This document shows, in pieces, positions 1 through 8,814 of a DNA stretch of 64,000 nucleotides; the first letter of the stretch is position 1, and every line of letters starts with the position of its first letter. The stretch is taken from the NCBI RefSeq assembly GCF_000176515.1, contig NZ_ADAQ01000013.1, positions 583,361-647,360 of the forward strand, given 5' to 3'. The position numbers were made by a program, and so were the translations under genes. The DNA is from Grimontia hollisae CIP 101886 (lineage in GTDB: Bacteria > Pseudomonadota > Gammaproteobacteria > Enterobacterales > Vibrionaceae). Under the pieces are notes generated by a model. That model was not told where the DNA came from. It saw only the letters and a list, made by a program, of their open reading frames with translations, and did no database searches.

Positions 1-106
1 GGAGAACAATGCCTGCCCAAAATTGGCGCAACAGGCGGAGTACACATATTCTTCAAGATGTAGGCAACAACGTAGTGATCGCAGTGTGCCATATGGAGAC
101 AATACA

Positions 107-2125
107 GTGTCAAAAACGAACAAGGATGACAGATATTCAGTTCCAGAAGAAAATGCGGGAGTGAAAGCCAGCTGGGAAGCATTCATCAATGATGCCATGC
201 CTTCACTTGAAGCCTCCTCGCTTCAGACACCAAACCTTCGCCATCTGATTCACCAATCTTGGCTTCGCTGTCAGATCGACCATGTCGATCCAATGCGCGC
301 TAAAGCCAGTCTCACCTTGAACAGCGATGGGCTTGCCGAGCTTCGCCACCGTCATGCCCGCCTGATCGATGCCAGCACGCCATGCATGGCACAATCCCAT
401 GACATCTTATCCCCCACAGGAACGGTGATGATATTGACCGATCCCAACGGCACCATTCTCGATGTGGAAGGGGATGCCAGTGCCAGAGTACGGGATCCGC
501 TGCAAGCGACACGGCTGGTGCCCGGTGGACGGTGGTCGGAATCGGATATGGGCACCAATGCGATTGGCACTGCACTCCAGACCGGGCAGCCAGTCCAAAT
601 CCATGCCGCAGAGCATTTTTGCGAAGGTATTCAGCGATGGACATGTTCTGCCACGGTGATCCGCGACCCAATAGACAAGGCAATTCTGGGCGTTATTGAC
701 GTTTCTGGCTTGAGCCAAAACTACAGTCGGCACAGCCTCGCCCTGGCCATGACAACAGCAGCCCGCATTGAAAGCCGGCTATCCCGTCAAGAAATGGAGC
801 ATCGTTACCATTTGGTGGAAAGTGGCATCAACAGGCTGGTAACAAAAAACGGCAATGGTTACCTGTTATTTGACCGACGCGGATATTTGGTCAAAGCTGA
901 CGGACGTGCCACGCCTGTGCTGGTCGGGGCGGGGTTCAAGTCACTGAACTCACCAGTCCGTATTAATGCCCTCAACCTCGATATCCCAGAACATGAGCGT
1001 CCGGCCTGTCCAGACTGGTTACGCCCGGAGTGGGTAGAAGCCGTTGTAAATAACGGTCATATCATTGGCAGTATTGTCCACATTCCTATTCCTCGCTTAA
1101 CCAGTTTCAGAACCAAATCCAAAACGGGCAAAAACCGTGTTGCCGCAAGCTTGAATGGCATCGTAGGACAATCTCCACAGCTTGTCGAAGCATTGACCAA
1201 GGCACGCCAGTTAGCGAAAGCACGTGTTCCAGTTCTCCTTTTGGGTGAAACGGGGGTGGGTAAGGAATTATTTGCCAAAGGGATACATCAAGCCAGTCAG
1301 GATGAAAAAGAGCCATTCGTTGTACTTAACTGCGGAGGCTTGTCTAAAGATCTGCTGAGCAGTGAACTGTTTGGTTACGCAGACGGCGCGTTTACGGGCG
1401 CCCGTAAAGGTGGACTGGCAGGGAAAATCGAAGCGGCAGACGGGGGCACCCTGTTTCTCGATGAAATCGGGGAAATGCCAATGGATATCCAGCCCCATTT
1501 GCTTCGCGTTCTCGAGTCCGGTGAAATATACCGTCTAGGCGAAAACACGCCCAGGCGTGTCCGGTTTCGGCTGATTGCAGCCACAAACCGCGATCTGAGA
1601 GTGTCTGTCGATGAAGGGGTGTTCCGGATGGATTTGTTTTACCGTATCGCCGTCACCAGCATCCGTATTCCACCGCTGCGGGATCGCAGTGGCGACATTC
1701 CATTACTCACTGACTGGCTGATCCAGCACCTCTGTCAACATCATGAGTTACCATTACAAAGCCTGTCTGCTGAAGCACGCTCTATGCTGGAAGCATACAG
1801 CTGGCCCGGGAATGTCAGGGAACTGCGAAATATCATTGAATCCATGTTGCTTATGTCCACCAGCGATACGTTGTCTGTTGAAGACTTACCCCCAGAGATC
1901 GCTAACCCATTCTGCACATGCAGCTCCGTCAACGAATCAGGCCTCTCCGGGCGCTCACCGCTGGAGCAGGTGGAAAGCCACCAGATCCGCACCACCCTGC
2001 ACCAGTGTGAAGGCAACTTAACACTGGTGGCCCAAAAGCTTGGCATTGCGAAAAGCACGCTATACCTCAAGCTGAAAAAATATGGCCTTAACCAGGAAGT
2101 CAACGCTATCCGTGCAAGCCATTGA
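107..2125 (+). CDS. acxR: AcxR-type sigma-54-dependent transcriptional activator of acetone carboxylase genes
   Basis: This is a bacterial enhancer-binding protein of the AcoR/AcxR group, expected to activate the acxABC genes immediately downstream with sigma-54 RNA polymerase. The N-terminal third (about residues 70-230) resembles the GAF sensor part of AcoR-like regulators. The AAA+ domain has a Walker A motif GETGVGKE near residue 380 and the sigma-54 contact loop GAFTGA near residue 427, followed by a Walker B-like LFLDEIGEM. The C-terminus ends in a Fis-type helix-turn-helix (LTLVAQKLGIAKSTLYLKL). I chose the GTG at 107 because GGAGA lies 8 bases before it; an upstream TTG at 23 is open in the same frame but has no ribosome site. 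The inducer is inferred from context (acetone or a related ketone), not seen in the sequence. About 672 residues, normal for the family. Confidence 0.88.
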   Translation: MSKTNKDDRYSVPEENAGVKASWEAFINDAMPSLEASSLQTPNLRHLIHQSWLRCQIDHVDPMRAKASLTLNSDGLAELRHRHARLIDASTPCMAQSHDILSPTGTVMILTDPNGTILDVEGDASARVRDPLQATRLVPGGRWSESDMGTNAIGTALQTGQPVQIHAAEHFCEGIQRWTCSATVIRDPIDKAILGVIDVSGLSQNYSRHSLALAMTTAARIESRLSRQEMEHRYHLVESGINRLVTKNGNGYLLFDRRGYLVKADGRATPVLVGAGFKSLNSPVRINALNLDIPEHERPACPDWLRPEWVEAVVNNGHIIGSIVHIPIPRLTSFRTKSKTGKNRVAASLNGIVGQSPQLVEALTKARQLAKARVPVLLLGETGVGKELFAKGIHQASQDEKEPFVVLNCGGLSKDLLSSELFGYADGAFTGARKGGLAGKIEAADGGTLFLDEIGEMPMDIQPHLLRVLESGEIYRLGENTPRRVRFRLIAATNRDLRVSVDEGVFRMDLFYRIAVTSIRIPPLRDRSGDIPLLTDWLIQHLCQHHELPLQSLSAEARSMLEAYSWPGNVRELRNIIESMLLMSTSDTLSVEDLPPEIANPFCTCSSVNESGLSGRSPLEQVESHQIRTTLHQCEGNLTLVAQKLGIAKSTLYLKLKKYGLNQEVNAIRASH

Positions 2126-2159
2126 GACGAAAAAGACACTGACCCCACGTCCAGAATCA

Positions 2160-2195
2160 GAACGGTATACGGCCGAATCACCGTTCGCCATTCGG
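2160..2195. promoter_or_regulatory. Candidate upstream activating site for AcxR (two interlocking inverted repeats)
   Basis: GAACGGT (2160-2166) and ACCGTTC (2180-2186) form one inverted repeat with a 13-base spacer. CCGAAT (2173-2178) and ATTCGG (2190-2195) form a second, overlapping one. They lie about 80-115 bases upstream of the -24 element, the usual distance for an enhancer bound by a sigma-54 activator. Binding by AcxR is inferred from position. Confidence 0.55.
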
Positions 2196-2273
2196 ACACT
2201 TCCGGGCTACCACCTCCCCCTCCAAAAAGCACAACAAGCTGATTAGAAAGAAATAAATTCATTCTCCTTTCAC

Positions 2274-2289
2274 TGGCATGTCCCTTGCT
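2274..2289 (+). promoter_or_regulatory. Sigma-54 (-24/-12) promoter of acxABC
   Basis: The sequence TGGCATG, four bases, TTGCT matches the sigma-54 consensus TGGCACG-N4-TTGCW with one mismatch. The invariant GG (2275-2276) and GC (2287-2288) have the required spacing of 10 bases between them. Transcription would start near 2300, about 85 bases before the acxA start codon. Its presence next to a sigma-54 activator gene makes the assignment strong. Confidence 0.85.
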
Positions 2290-2385
2290 GTAAAGCATCG
2301 GGGTGGCGCACCACGGATTCATGCCGTGATTCCGCCCTCCAATCAATGGACAACACATCCCCAAAAGGGGGAAAAGGAGAGCGAC

Positions 2386-4539
2386 ATGCAACAGCAAGAC
2401 GGCGCGGTCAAAGTACTGGGCATTGATGCCGGTGGCACCATGACCGATACCTTTTTCGTCCGCTCAGACGGACGCTTTGTTGTCGGTAAGGCGCAAAGCA
2501 ATCCCGACGACGAATCGCTGGCAATTTACAACTCATCCGAAGATGCACTTGCCCACTGGAAACGCACTGTAGACGATGTCTATCCAGAGCTGGTTACCGG
2601 GGTCTATTCCGGTACTGCGATGTTAAACCGGGTCGTGCAGCGCAAAGGGTTAGATGTTTGTCTTATCTGCAACAAAGGCTTTGAGCAGACCCACTCGATG
2701 GGACGGGCTATCCAAAGTTACCTTGGTTACGCCCTTGAAGATCGTATCCACCTGAATACCCACAAATATGATCCGCCACTGGTGCCTCTCTCACGTATCC
2801 GTGGTGTCACTGAACGGACTGACGTGCAAGGCAATATCGTCATTCCCTTGCGTGAACAGGAAGTCGCTGATGCAACAGAGGCACTGGTCAAAGCCGGTTC
2901 CGATGCCATCGTGATTTGTCTGTTGCAATCACATAAAAACCCGCAGAGTGAAAAAAATGCGCGTGATATCTGCAAAGAAAAACTCAAGGACATGGGCGTA
3001 GATATTCCCGTGTTTGCTTCAGTGGACTACTACCCCTCTCGCAAAGAAAGCCACAGGATGAACACCACTGTTTTGGAAGCCTATGCGGCCGAGCCTTCAC
3101 GACAGACCCTGAAAAAAGTCAGCGACAGGTTCCAGAAACATGGCGCCCATTTTGACTTGCGGGTCATGGCGACCCATGGAGGGACAATTTCCTGGAAAGC
3201 CAAGGAGTTGGCGCGTTCCATCGTATCTGGCCCCATTGGGGGCGTCATCGGCTCAAAATTGCTCGGTAAAATGTTGGGCTATGACAACATTGCCTGCTCA
3301 GACATTGGCGGAACCAGCTTTGACATGGCATTGATCACCAAAGGAAATTTTGCCATCGCCGCCGACCCTGATATGGCAAGATTGGTGCTTTCCCTGCCAT
3401 TGGTTGTAATGGACTCTGTCGGTGCGGGTGCCGGCAGTTTCGTGCGTATTGATCCCTACAGCAACGCCATTACCCTTGGCCCTGACAGCGCTGGCTATCG
3501 GGTAGGAACCTGCTGGAAAGACAGTGGGCTGGACACCGTTTCCGTGACTGATTGCCATGTTGTGCTTGGTTATCTGAATCCAGAGAACTTTCTCGGAGGC
3601 GCGATCAAGCTGGATGTCGAACGGGCCCGGGAACACATCAAAGTACAGATTGCCGATCCCATGGGTCTTAGTGTGGAAGAGGCAGCGTCCGGCGTCATCG
3701 AATTACTCGATTTGCAGCTTCGCGAATACCTTCGCGCCAATATCGGTGCCAAGGGATACAGCCCCACAGAATACGTCTGTTTTTCCTACGGTGGTGCCGG
3801 TCCGGTACATACCTATGGGTATACCGAAGGGCTGGGTTTTAAAGACATCATTGTTCCCGCATGGGCGGCTGGTTTTTCAGCCTTTGGCTGTGCCTGCGCC
3901 GATTTTGAATACCGTTACGACAAGAGCGTTGATATCGCCGTTCCACAGGTTGCACCGGAAAAAGATAAAATCGCCGCCGCTAACATTATGCAATCTGCAT
4001 GGAACGAGCTGGCAGCGAAAGTTATCGAAGAGTTCGTCATCAATGGCTTCAAGCCTGAAGATGTCATCCTCCGTCCCGGTTTCCGAATGCAGTACATGGG
4101 CCAGCTGAATGACCTTGAGATCCACTCTCCTATCAACAGCGCAACCACCGCCGACGACTGGGACAAGCTGGTTGACACCTTTGAAGATACTTACTCCCGG
4201 GTCTATGCCAGTGCTGCCCGTTCGCCGGAACTCGGTTTCTCGGTCACGGGCGCCATTATGCACGGCCTGGTTGCCACCGTGAAACCTTCACTGCCGGAAG
4301 ACAAAGAAGAGGGTCCCATCCCACCGGATAACGCCCGGTTGGGCCACCGTCCCTTCTACCGCCACAAACAGTGGCTGGACGCAGAACTGTTCCAAATGGA
4401 ACTGCTCAAACCCGGTAACCGCATCACAGGTCCTGCCATCATCGAATCTGACGCCACCACCTTTGTTGTACCGGACGGATTTGAAACTTACCTCGATAAA
4501 CACCGCCTGTTCCATCTCAAGTCTCTGAAGGAGGACTGA
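2386..4539 (+). CDS. acxA: Acetone carboxylase beta subunit (HyuA/hydantoinase A family)
   Basis: Acetone carboxylase converts acetone plus bicarbonate to acetoacetate using ATP; it is an alpha2-beta2-gamma2 cytoplasmic enzyme. This gene encodes the HyuA-like subunit that handles the ATP-dependent phosphorylation. An ASKHA-type phosphate-binding motif GIDAGGTMTDTFF is near residues 12-24, and a second glycine-rich segment DIGGTSFDMALI is near residue 310. The ATG at 2386 follows AGGAGA by 6 bases and gives 717 residues, the length I remember for characterised AcxA proteins; a longer frame from 2278 would overlap the sigma-54 promoter and is unlikely. The three structural genes run on one strand with short gaps (3 and 59 bases), so one transcript from the sigma-54 promoter is expected. 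HyuA relatives also include oxoprolinase and acetophenone carboxylase; the 168-residue gamma gene downstream argues for acetone carboxylase. Confidence 0.92.
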   Translation: MQQQDGAVKVLGIDAGGTMTDTFFVRSDGRFVVGKAQSNPDDESLAIYNSSEDALAHWKRTVDDVYPELVTGVYSGTAMLNRVVQRKGLDVCLICNKGFEQTHSMGRAIQSYLGYALEDRIHLNTHKYDPPLVPLSRIRGVTERTDVQGNIVIPLREQEVADATEALVKAGSDAIVICLLQSHKNPQSEKNARDICKEKLKDMGVDIPVFASVDYYPSRKESHRMNTTVLEAYAAEPSRQTLKKVSDRFQKHGAHFDLRVMATHGGTISWKAKELARSIVSGPIGGVIGSKLLGKMLGYDNIACSDIGGTSFDMALITKGNFAIAADPDMARLVLSLPLVVMDSVGAGAGSFVRIDPYSNAITLGPDSAGYRVGTCWKDSGLDTVSVTDCHVVLGYLNPENFLGGAIKLDVERAREHIKVQIADPMGLSVEEAASGVIELLDLQLREYLRANIGAKGYSPTEYVCFSYGGAGPVHTYGYTEGLGFKDIIVPAWAAGFSAFGCACADFEYRYDKSVDIAVPQVAPEKDKIAAANIMQSAWNELAAKVIEEFVINGFKPEDVILRPGFRMQYMGQLNDLEIHSPINSATTADDWDKLVDTFEDTYSRVYASAARSPELGFSVTGAIMHGLVATVKPSLPEDKEEGPIPPDNARLGHRPFYRHKQWLDAELFQMELLKPGNRITGPAIIESDATTFVVPDGFETYLDKHRLFHLKSLKED

Positions 4540-4542
4540 ACC

Positions 4543-6864
4543 ATGGATGACATCACACAAGTACGTCCCCATGCCGATCTGCTCGGTACGGGAGAGTCAC
4601 TGAAAACCTTCCGTGACAAAGTCATGGCCAAAACAACGTCCACCGGATTTTATAACGGGCTGAAGCACCTTGACCTGCGCGAGAGCGAGCCCATCCGGTA
4701 CGAGAAAATGTTTTCCAAAATTCGTGGCGGTCTGGTCCATGCCCGGGAAACGGCAAAAAAAATCGCCGCCAGCCCTATCGTGGAGCAAGAAGGTGAACTG
4801 TGCTTTACCTTGTATAACGCTGCCGGTGACTGTGTACTCACGTCCACCGGGATCATCATCCACGTGGGAACCATGGGCGCGGCAATCAAATACATGATTG
4901 AAAACAATTGGGAAATGAATCCGGGCATCAACGATGGGGACATGTTTACTAACAATGACTGCGCCATCGGTAATGTGCATCCCTGTGACATCGCGACCAT
5001 TGTCCCCATTTTCTGGGAAGGCAAATTAATTGGCTGGGTGGGCGGCGTTACCCATGTTATCGACACGGGCGCTGTCACCCCGGGCTCCATGTCTACAGGT
5101 CAGGTACAGCGGTTTGGGGATGGTTACATGATCACCTGCCGCAAAACCGGTGCAAATGACGAGCCCTTCCGAGACTGGCTGCACGAATCCCAACGTTCTG
5201 TACGTACGCCCAAATACTGGATCCTTGATGAACGAACCCGCATTGCCGGATGCCATATGATCCGCGATCTGGTGGAAGAAGTAATCCGGGAAGAAGGAAT
5301 TGAAGCGTACCAGAAATTTGCCTATGAAGTGGTTGAAGATGGTCGCCGTGGCCTGCAAACCCGCGTGAAAGCGATGACGCTCCCCGGCACTTATCGCAAA
5401 GTGGCGTTTGTTGACGTGCCCTACGCCCACCCTGATGTACAGACGCCGTCAGCCTTTGCCAAACTTGATACCATCATGCACTCACCGGTAGAAATGACAA
5501 TCCGGGGAGACGGTTCATGGCGGCTTGATTTTGAAGGAGCAAGCCGCTGGGGCTGGCACTCCTACAACGCCCACCAGGTCGCCTTTACCAGCGGAATCTG
5601 GGTGATGATGACACAAACCCTCGTACCGACCCAACGCATCAATGACGGTGCGTACTATGGTACCGAATTCCGGTTGCCTAAAGGGGCATGGATGAACCCG
5701 GATGACCGCAGAACCGGACATGCTTACGCCTGGCACTTCCTTGTCTCTGGCTGGAGCGCCCTGTGGCGCGGGCTGGGACAGAGTTACTTCAGCCGCGGTT
5801 ATCTGGAAGAAGTGAACGCCGGTAATGCCAATACCTCCAACTGGTTACAGGGTGGCGGGATCAACCAGGAAGGCGAGATCCACGCCGTGAACAGCTTTGA
5901 AGCGTCCTCTTGCGGCACCGGAGCCTGTGCAGTCAAAGACGGGCTTAACCATGCGGCTGCCATCTGGAACCCTGAAGGCGACATGGGGGACGTCGAGATT
6001 TGGGAGATGGCAGAGCCGCTTCTGTATCTTGGACGGAACGTGAAATGTAACTCCGGCGGATACGGGAAATACCGTGGCGGTTGTGGCTTTGAATCGCTGC
6101 GGATGGTATGGAACGCGCATGACTGGACCATGTTCTTCATGGGCAACGGTTACATGAACAGCGACTGGGGCATGATGGGTGGCTACCCCCCTGCTACAGG
6201 ATACCGTTTTGAAGCGCATATGACCGGCCTGAAAGAGCGCATCGCGCAAGGTGATACCTTACCACTCGGTGCAGATCTCAACCCTGCCGCGCCCGATTAT
6301 GAAAAACACCTTTCACCGGGAGCACGGGTCAAACGTGACCAACAATGCATGACAACCGAAGACTGCTATGACAACCACGATCTATATCTGAACTACTTAC
6401 GTGGAGGCCCCGGCTTTGGTGACCCACTCGACAGGGACTGTCCTGCTATTGCTAATGACCTCAATGAAAAGTTCGTGCTGCCGGAATTTGCCCGCAACGT
6501 GTACGGTGCAGTGATCCATCAGGATGAAAACAATCTTTGGACAGTGGATGAAGCGGAAACCGCTAAAAACCGCGCGAAAATCCGAAAAGCCCGTCTTGCC
6601 CGGGCCATTCCTACCCGTGACTGGATAGCCAAGGAAAGGGAGCGGATCCTGGCACAGAAAGCCTCCTTACCGGTGAAGCACATGTTCGCCACCAGCTTTG
6701 GCCTGTCACAGACGTTCCTTAACAACTTCCGCACATTCTGGGAGCTACCAGAAAGCTGGACGCTGAAAGAAGAGGATTTGGGTGTACCTTCCTATGGTTC
6801 ACACTACCGGATGGATCTGTCACGTATGCCGGATGTATCTACCATCACCCTGGTCGAAGAGTAA
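4543..6864 (+). CDS. acxB: Acetone carboxylase alpha subunit (HyuB/hydantoinase B family)
   Basis: This is the large HyuB-type subunit, where in the known enzyme a manganese site carboxylates the enol form of acetone. The length is 773 residues, as expected for the family. The segment NNDCAIGNVHPCDIA (around residues 140-155) contains the His and Asp residues that are likely metal ligands; that role is inferred from the family. The N-terminal HyuB core is followed by long glycine-, tryptophan- and asparagine-rich stretches and a C-terminal lysine/arginine-rich helix region typical of acetone carboxylases. The start codon lies 3 bases after the acxA stop and is preceded by AAGGAGG, so translation is probably coupled to acxA. 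No truncation or frameshift is seen. Confidence 0.92.
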   Translation: MDDITQVRPHADLLGTGESLKTFRDKVMAKTTSTGFYNGLKHLDLRESEPIRYEKMFSKIRGGLVHARETAKKIAASPIVEQEGELCFTLYNAAGDCVLTSTGIIIHVGTMGAAIKYMIENNWEMNPGINDGDMFTNNDCAIGNVHPCDIATIVPIFWEGKLIGWVGGVTHVIDTGAVTPGSMSTGQVQRFGDGYMITCRKTGANDEPFRDWLHESQRSVRTPKYWILDERTRIAGCHMIRDLVEEVIREEGIEAYQKFAYEVVEDGRRGLQTRVKAMTLPGTYRKVAFVDVPYAHPDVQTPSAFAKLDTIMHSPVEMTIRGDGSWRLDFEGASRWGWHSYNAHQVAFTSGIWVMMTQTLVPTQRINDGAYYGTEFRLPKGAWMNPDDRRTGHAYAWHFLVSGWSALWRGLGQSYFSRGYLEEVNAGNANTSNWLQGGGINQEGEIHAVNSFEASSCGTGACAVKDGLNHAAAIWNPEGDMGDVEIWEMAEPLLYLGRNVKCNSGGYGKYRGGCGFESLRMVWNAHDWTMFFMGNGYMNSDWGMMGGYPPATGYRFEAHMTGLKERIAQGDTLPLGADLNPAAPDYEKHLSPGARVKRDQQCMTTEDCYDNHDLYLNYLRGGPGFGDPLDRDCPAIANDLNEKFVLPEFARNVYGAVIHQDENNLWTVDEAETAKNRAKIRKARLARAIPTRDWIAKERERILAQKASLPVKHMFATSFGLSQTFLNNFRTFWELPESWTLKEEDLGVPSYGSHYRMDLSRMPDVSTITLVEE

Positions 6865-6876
6865 TCCCCTATCGAC

Positions 6877-6900
6877 GCGGCATAGGGCTATCTATGCCGC
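6877..6900 (+). other. Intergenic hairpin between acxB and acxC
   Basis: GCGGCATAG (6877-6885) pairs with CTATGCCGC (6892-6900) to give a 9-base-pair stem and a 6-base loop. No T-run follows, so it is more likely an mRNA-stabilising or pausing element than a terminator. It could help set the gamma subunit level relative to alpha and beta; this is inference. Confidence 0.5.
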
Positions 6901-6923
6901 CTTGAACAGACAGGAGAAAAAGG

Positions 6924-7430
6924 ATGTCACAATATACTGATGAGCAGATTACCAAACTGATCGATGGTAAGCTGGATTGGAAAACCACGATGCGTATGCT
7001 GTCCATACCAAAGGACGCATCCCGCTTTGAGCAGTACCTGAAAGCATTACAGGCCAAGGTCAGCTGGCCGGATCGCATCGTCCTACCGCTGGGGCCCCAC
7101 CTTTACATTACCCAGCAGCCGGACACGAAAAAATGGGTCAACAAATGCGAATGCGGCTACGAGTTCGGTGATTATCGCGACAACTGGAAACTCAACGCAG
7201 TGATTTACGTACGCGACACCAAAGCCGCCATGCTGGAGGTCTATCCGGAAAACATGCACCCTGATACAGAATGGCAAGTGTACCGGGAATATTACTGCCC
7301 TACTTGCGGCATCATGCACGATGTCGAAGCACCTACCCCCTGGTATCCCGTTTTGCATGATTTTGAGCCGGATATCGACACCTTCTACAAAGAGTGGGTC
7401 AACCTGCCTTTACCGGAAAGGGGAAACTGA
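6924..7430 (+). CDS. acxC: Acetone carboxylase gamma subunit
   Basis: The small third subunit of acetone carboxylase, 168 residues, the length known for AcxC. It carries two cysteine pairs, C75-E-C77 (in KCECGYEFGD) and C125-P-T-C128, which look like a zinc-binding site. Family knowledge says the gamma subunit is required for the active alpha2-beta2-gamma2 complex. The start is supported by CAGGAG about 9 bases upstream. It is the last gene of the cluster: a strong rho-independent terminator follows 28 bases after the stop. No gene for the next step, acetoacetate activation, is adjacent, so that step must be encoded elsewhere. Confidence 0.92.
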   Translation: MSQYTDEQITKLIDGKLDWKTTMRMLSIPKDASRFEQYLKALQAKVSWPDRIVLPLGPHLYITQQPDTKKWVNKCECGYEFGDYRDNWKLNAVIYVRDTKAAMLEVYPENMHPDTEWQVYREYYCPTCGIMHDVEAPTPWYPVLHDFEPDIDTFYKEWVNLPLPERGN

Positions 7431-7458
7431 GTTGTATTAATCACCGTTAGGTGACGTT

Positions 7459-7486
7459 GGGGCTTTCTCCGGAAAGCCCCCTTTTT
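7459..7486 (+). terminator. Rho-independent terminator of the acx cluster
   Basis: GGGGCTTTC (7459-7467) pairs with GAAAGCCCC (7472-7480), with a TCCG loop and a C plus five T residues after the stem. Confidence 0.9.
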
Positions 7487-7655
7487 CACTTCTACGTACC
7501 TGCGAAAGCCCTCGCTGCCAGCGGCAACAGCCATTATGTCGTTCTTCGCTCCTGCTTGTGAGCAACCGCGTCGCGCGAAGCGCCCAAAAAGTACCCGTGC
7601 GAAACATGCCACCAAGGTCTGTTTATCGTTGGTGTTCAAGTACCACTCGCGCCGC

Positions 7656-8336
7656 TTATCCTTCGCAAAGCGACAAATAGTGCTGAAAAGATTTAACGTC
7701 ACTGGCTTCAAAATGTTCGTTGAGCACTTCAATATGTTCAATCCGGTCAACGCGGAAACTTCGATAATCTTTTCGTAGCTCACACCAGGCCACCAGCGTC
7801 CAGACTTTCCCCCAGTAGACCTGCCCCAGAGGGTGGATAATCCGCTCTGAATATTTGCCTTCGCCGGTTTGGTAGTTGATGAAAACCTTTCGCTTATCCG
7901 TCGCTGCCTGACGCAGTAATTCGCCACAGACCGCACATTCTGATTCAACATGAAACGCTGGCACAGCAAGGGGGAGTGCTTCAATTTTCGCCTTAAGACT
8001 GTCTAGCAACACAGAATGAATTTTATGCGATGCAGACTCAGACGCAGCGGCCAGACGCTTATCTGACCAGGCACGCACCATCTGCATCCCTAACTCCAGC
8101 GCAATGATTTCTTCTTCGGTAAACATGAGAGGTGGAAGGTGTGATCCTTTTCCGAGCAAATATCCAATCCCTGCTTCACCTTCAATTGGCACATCTGAAA
8201 GCTGCAGGGACTGGATATCACGGTAAATCGTGCGCTCGCTGACATTTAGCTCCTCGGCTAATGCCTTTGCCGTCACCGCATAACGTTTACTACGCAGTAA
8301 TGTGAGAAGCTCAAACAAGCGCTCCGATTTACTCAT
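7656..8336 (-). CDS. YafY-type transcriptional regulator with HTH and WYL domains
   Basis: A 226-residue DNA-binding regulator. The N-terminal 60 residues form a winged helix-turn-helix of the HTH_11/DeoR-like type (ALAEELNVSERTIYRDIQSL near residues 24-44). The C-terminal half is a WYL ligand-sensing domain, with the segment VYWGKVWTLVAWCELRKDYRSF holding the conserved region. Such proteins usually regulate a neighbouring small operon. It lies 21 bases downstream of the ABM-domain gene on the same strand, so the two are probably co-transcribed and the regulator may control that gene. The effector is unknown. Confidence 0.85.
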   Translation of the reverse strand: MSKSERLFELLTLLRSKRYAVTAKALAEELNVSERTIYRDIQSLQLSDVPIEGEAGIGYLLGKGSHLPPLMFTEEEIIALELGMQMVRAWSDKRLAAASESASHKIHSVLLDSLKAKIEALPLAVPAFHVESECAVCGELLRQAATDKRKVFINYQTGEGKYSERIIHPLGQVYWGKVWTLVAWCELRKDYRSFRVDRIEHIEVLNEHFEASDVKSFQHYLSLCEG

Positions 8337-8357
8337 TGAGATTTCCAGTTAAGCAGC

Positions 8358-8675
8358 TTAAGTACATTTACTCATCGCATCCATTTTGACGACTCCGTGA
8401 GACATCACAACAGAATTCTCCTCGATGTGAGAAACCATTTGTTGTGCCTGTTCATGCTTCATAAAATCATCGAATGCTGCCTTCGCATTTTCCATGGTTT
8501 TCCAATAAGTGACGTCAGTCCACTGCAAGGTTTCTTCATTCAGACTTAGAGAGCGGTATAAAAAGCCTTCACTCTTGGTGATAAACGACAAGGTCGCTTC
8601 CGAATCTGCCAAAAACTGGGCTGTATCAGTTCCCTCTTTCAGTTTGAACTGCACTATCTCAATCACATTTTCCAT
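8358..8675 (-). CDS. Small antibiotic-biosynthesis-monooxygenase (ABM)-like protein
   Basis: A 105-residue cytoplasmic protein with the pattern of a dimeric alpha-beta (ferredoxin-like) ABM domain: a first strand (IEIVQFKLKEG), a helix (TAQFLADSEATLSFI), a strand around the GFLYRSLSL segment, WTDVTYWKTMENAKAAFDDF, and a last strand VVMSHGVVKMDA. The ATG at 8675 is preceded by AGGAG; a longer frame to 8720 lacks a ribosome site. Family members include heme- and quinol-degrading monooxygenases, but many have no known reaction, so none is assigned here. It sits just upstream of the WYL regulator and divergently from miaE. Confidence 0.7.
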   Translation of the reverse strand: MENVIEIVQFKLKEGTDTAQFLADSEATLSFITKSEGFLYRSLSLNEETLQWTDVTYWKTMENAKAAFDDFMKHEQAQQMVSHIEENSVVMSHGVVKMDAMSKCT

Positions 8676-8814
8676 GGCGTTTTCTCCTTTGGTGTGGGGT
8701 TGAGAAAAGATTACTGACACCTACTGACAGATCATGTCAGGAGTGTTTCTCTCGCTGGATATGCCCGGTATACTTGCCAATCCCCGAAACACGAAGAAAA
8801 GATCTAAAGAATCG

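Noticed and set aside
23-106. Upstream TTG start of acxR
   Set aside because: No ribosome site; the added residues are Arg/Gln-rich and unlike AcoR-type N-termini.
9-164. A 51-codon frame from ATG at 9, after GGAGAA
   Set aside because: It runs in a different frame from acxR and overlaps its start; no family is recognised and the codon pattern is not coding-like.
1741-2397. 218-residue minus-strand frame over the acxR end and promoter
   Set aside because: It is the shadow of acxR and would cross the sigma-54 promoter region; no domain is seen.
7385-7984. 199-residue minus-strand frame
   Set aside because: It overlaps both acxC and the WYL regulator gene in other frames, crosses the acx terminator, and has no start signal.
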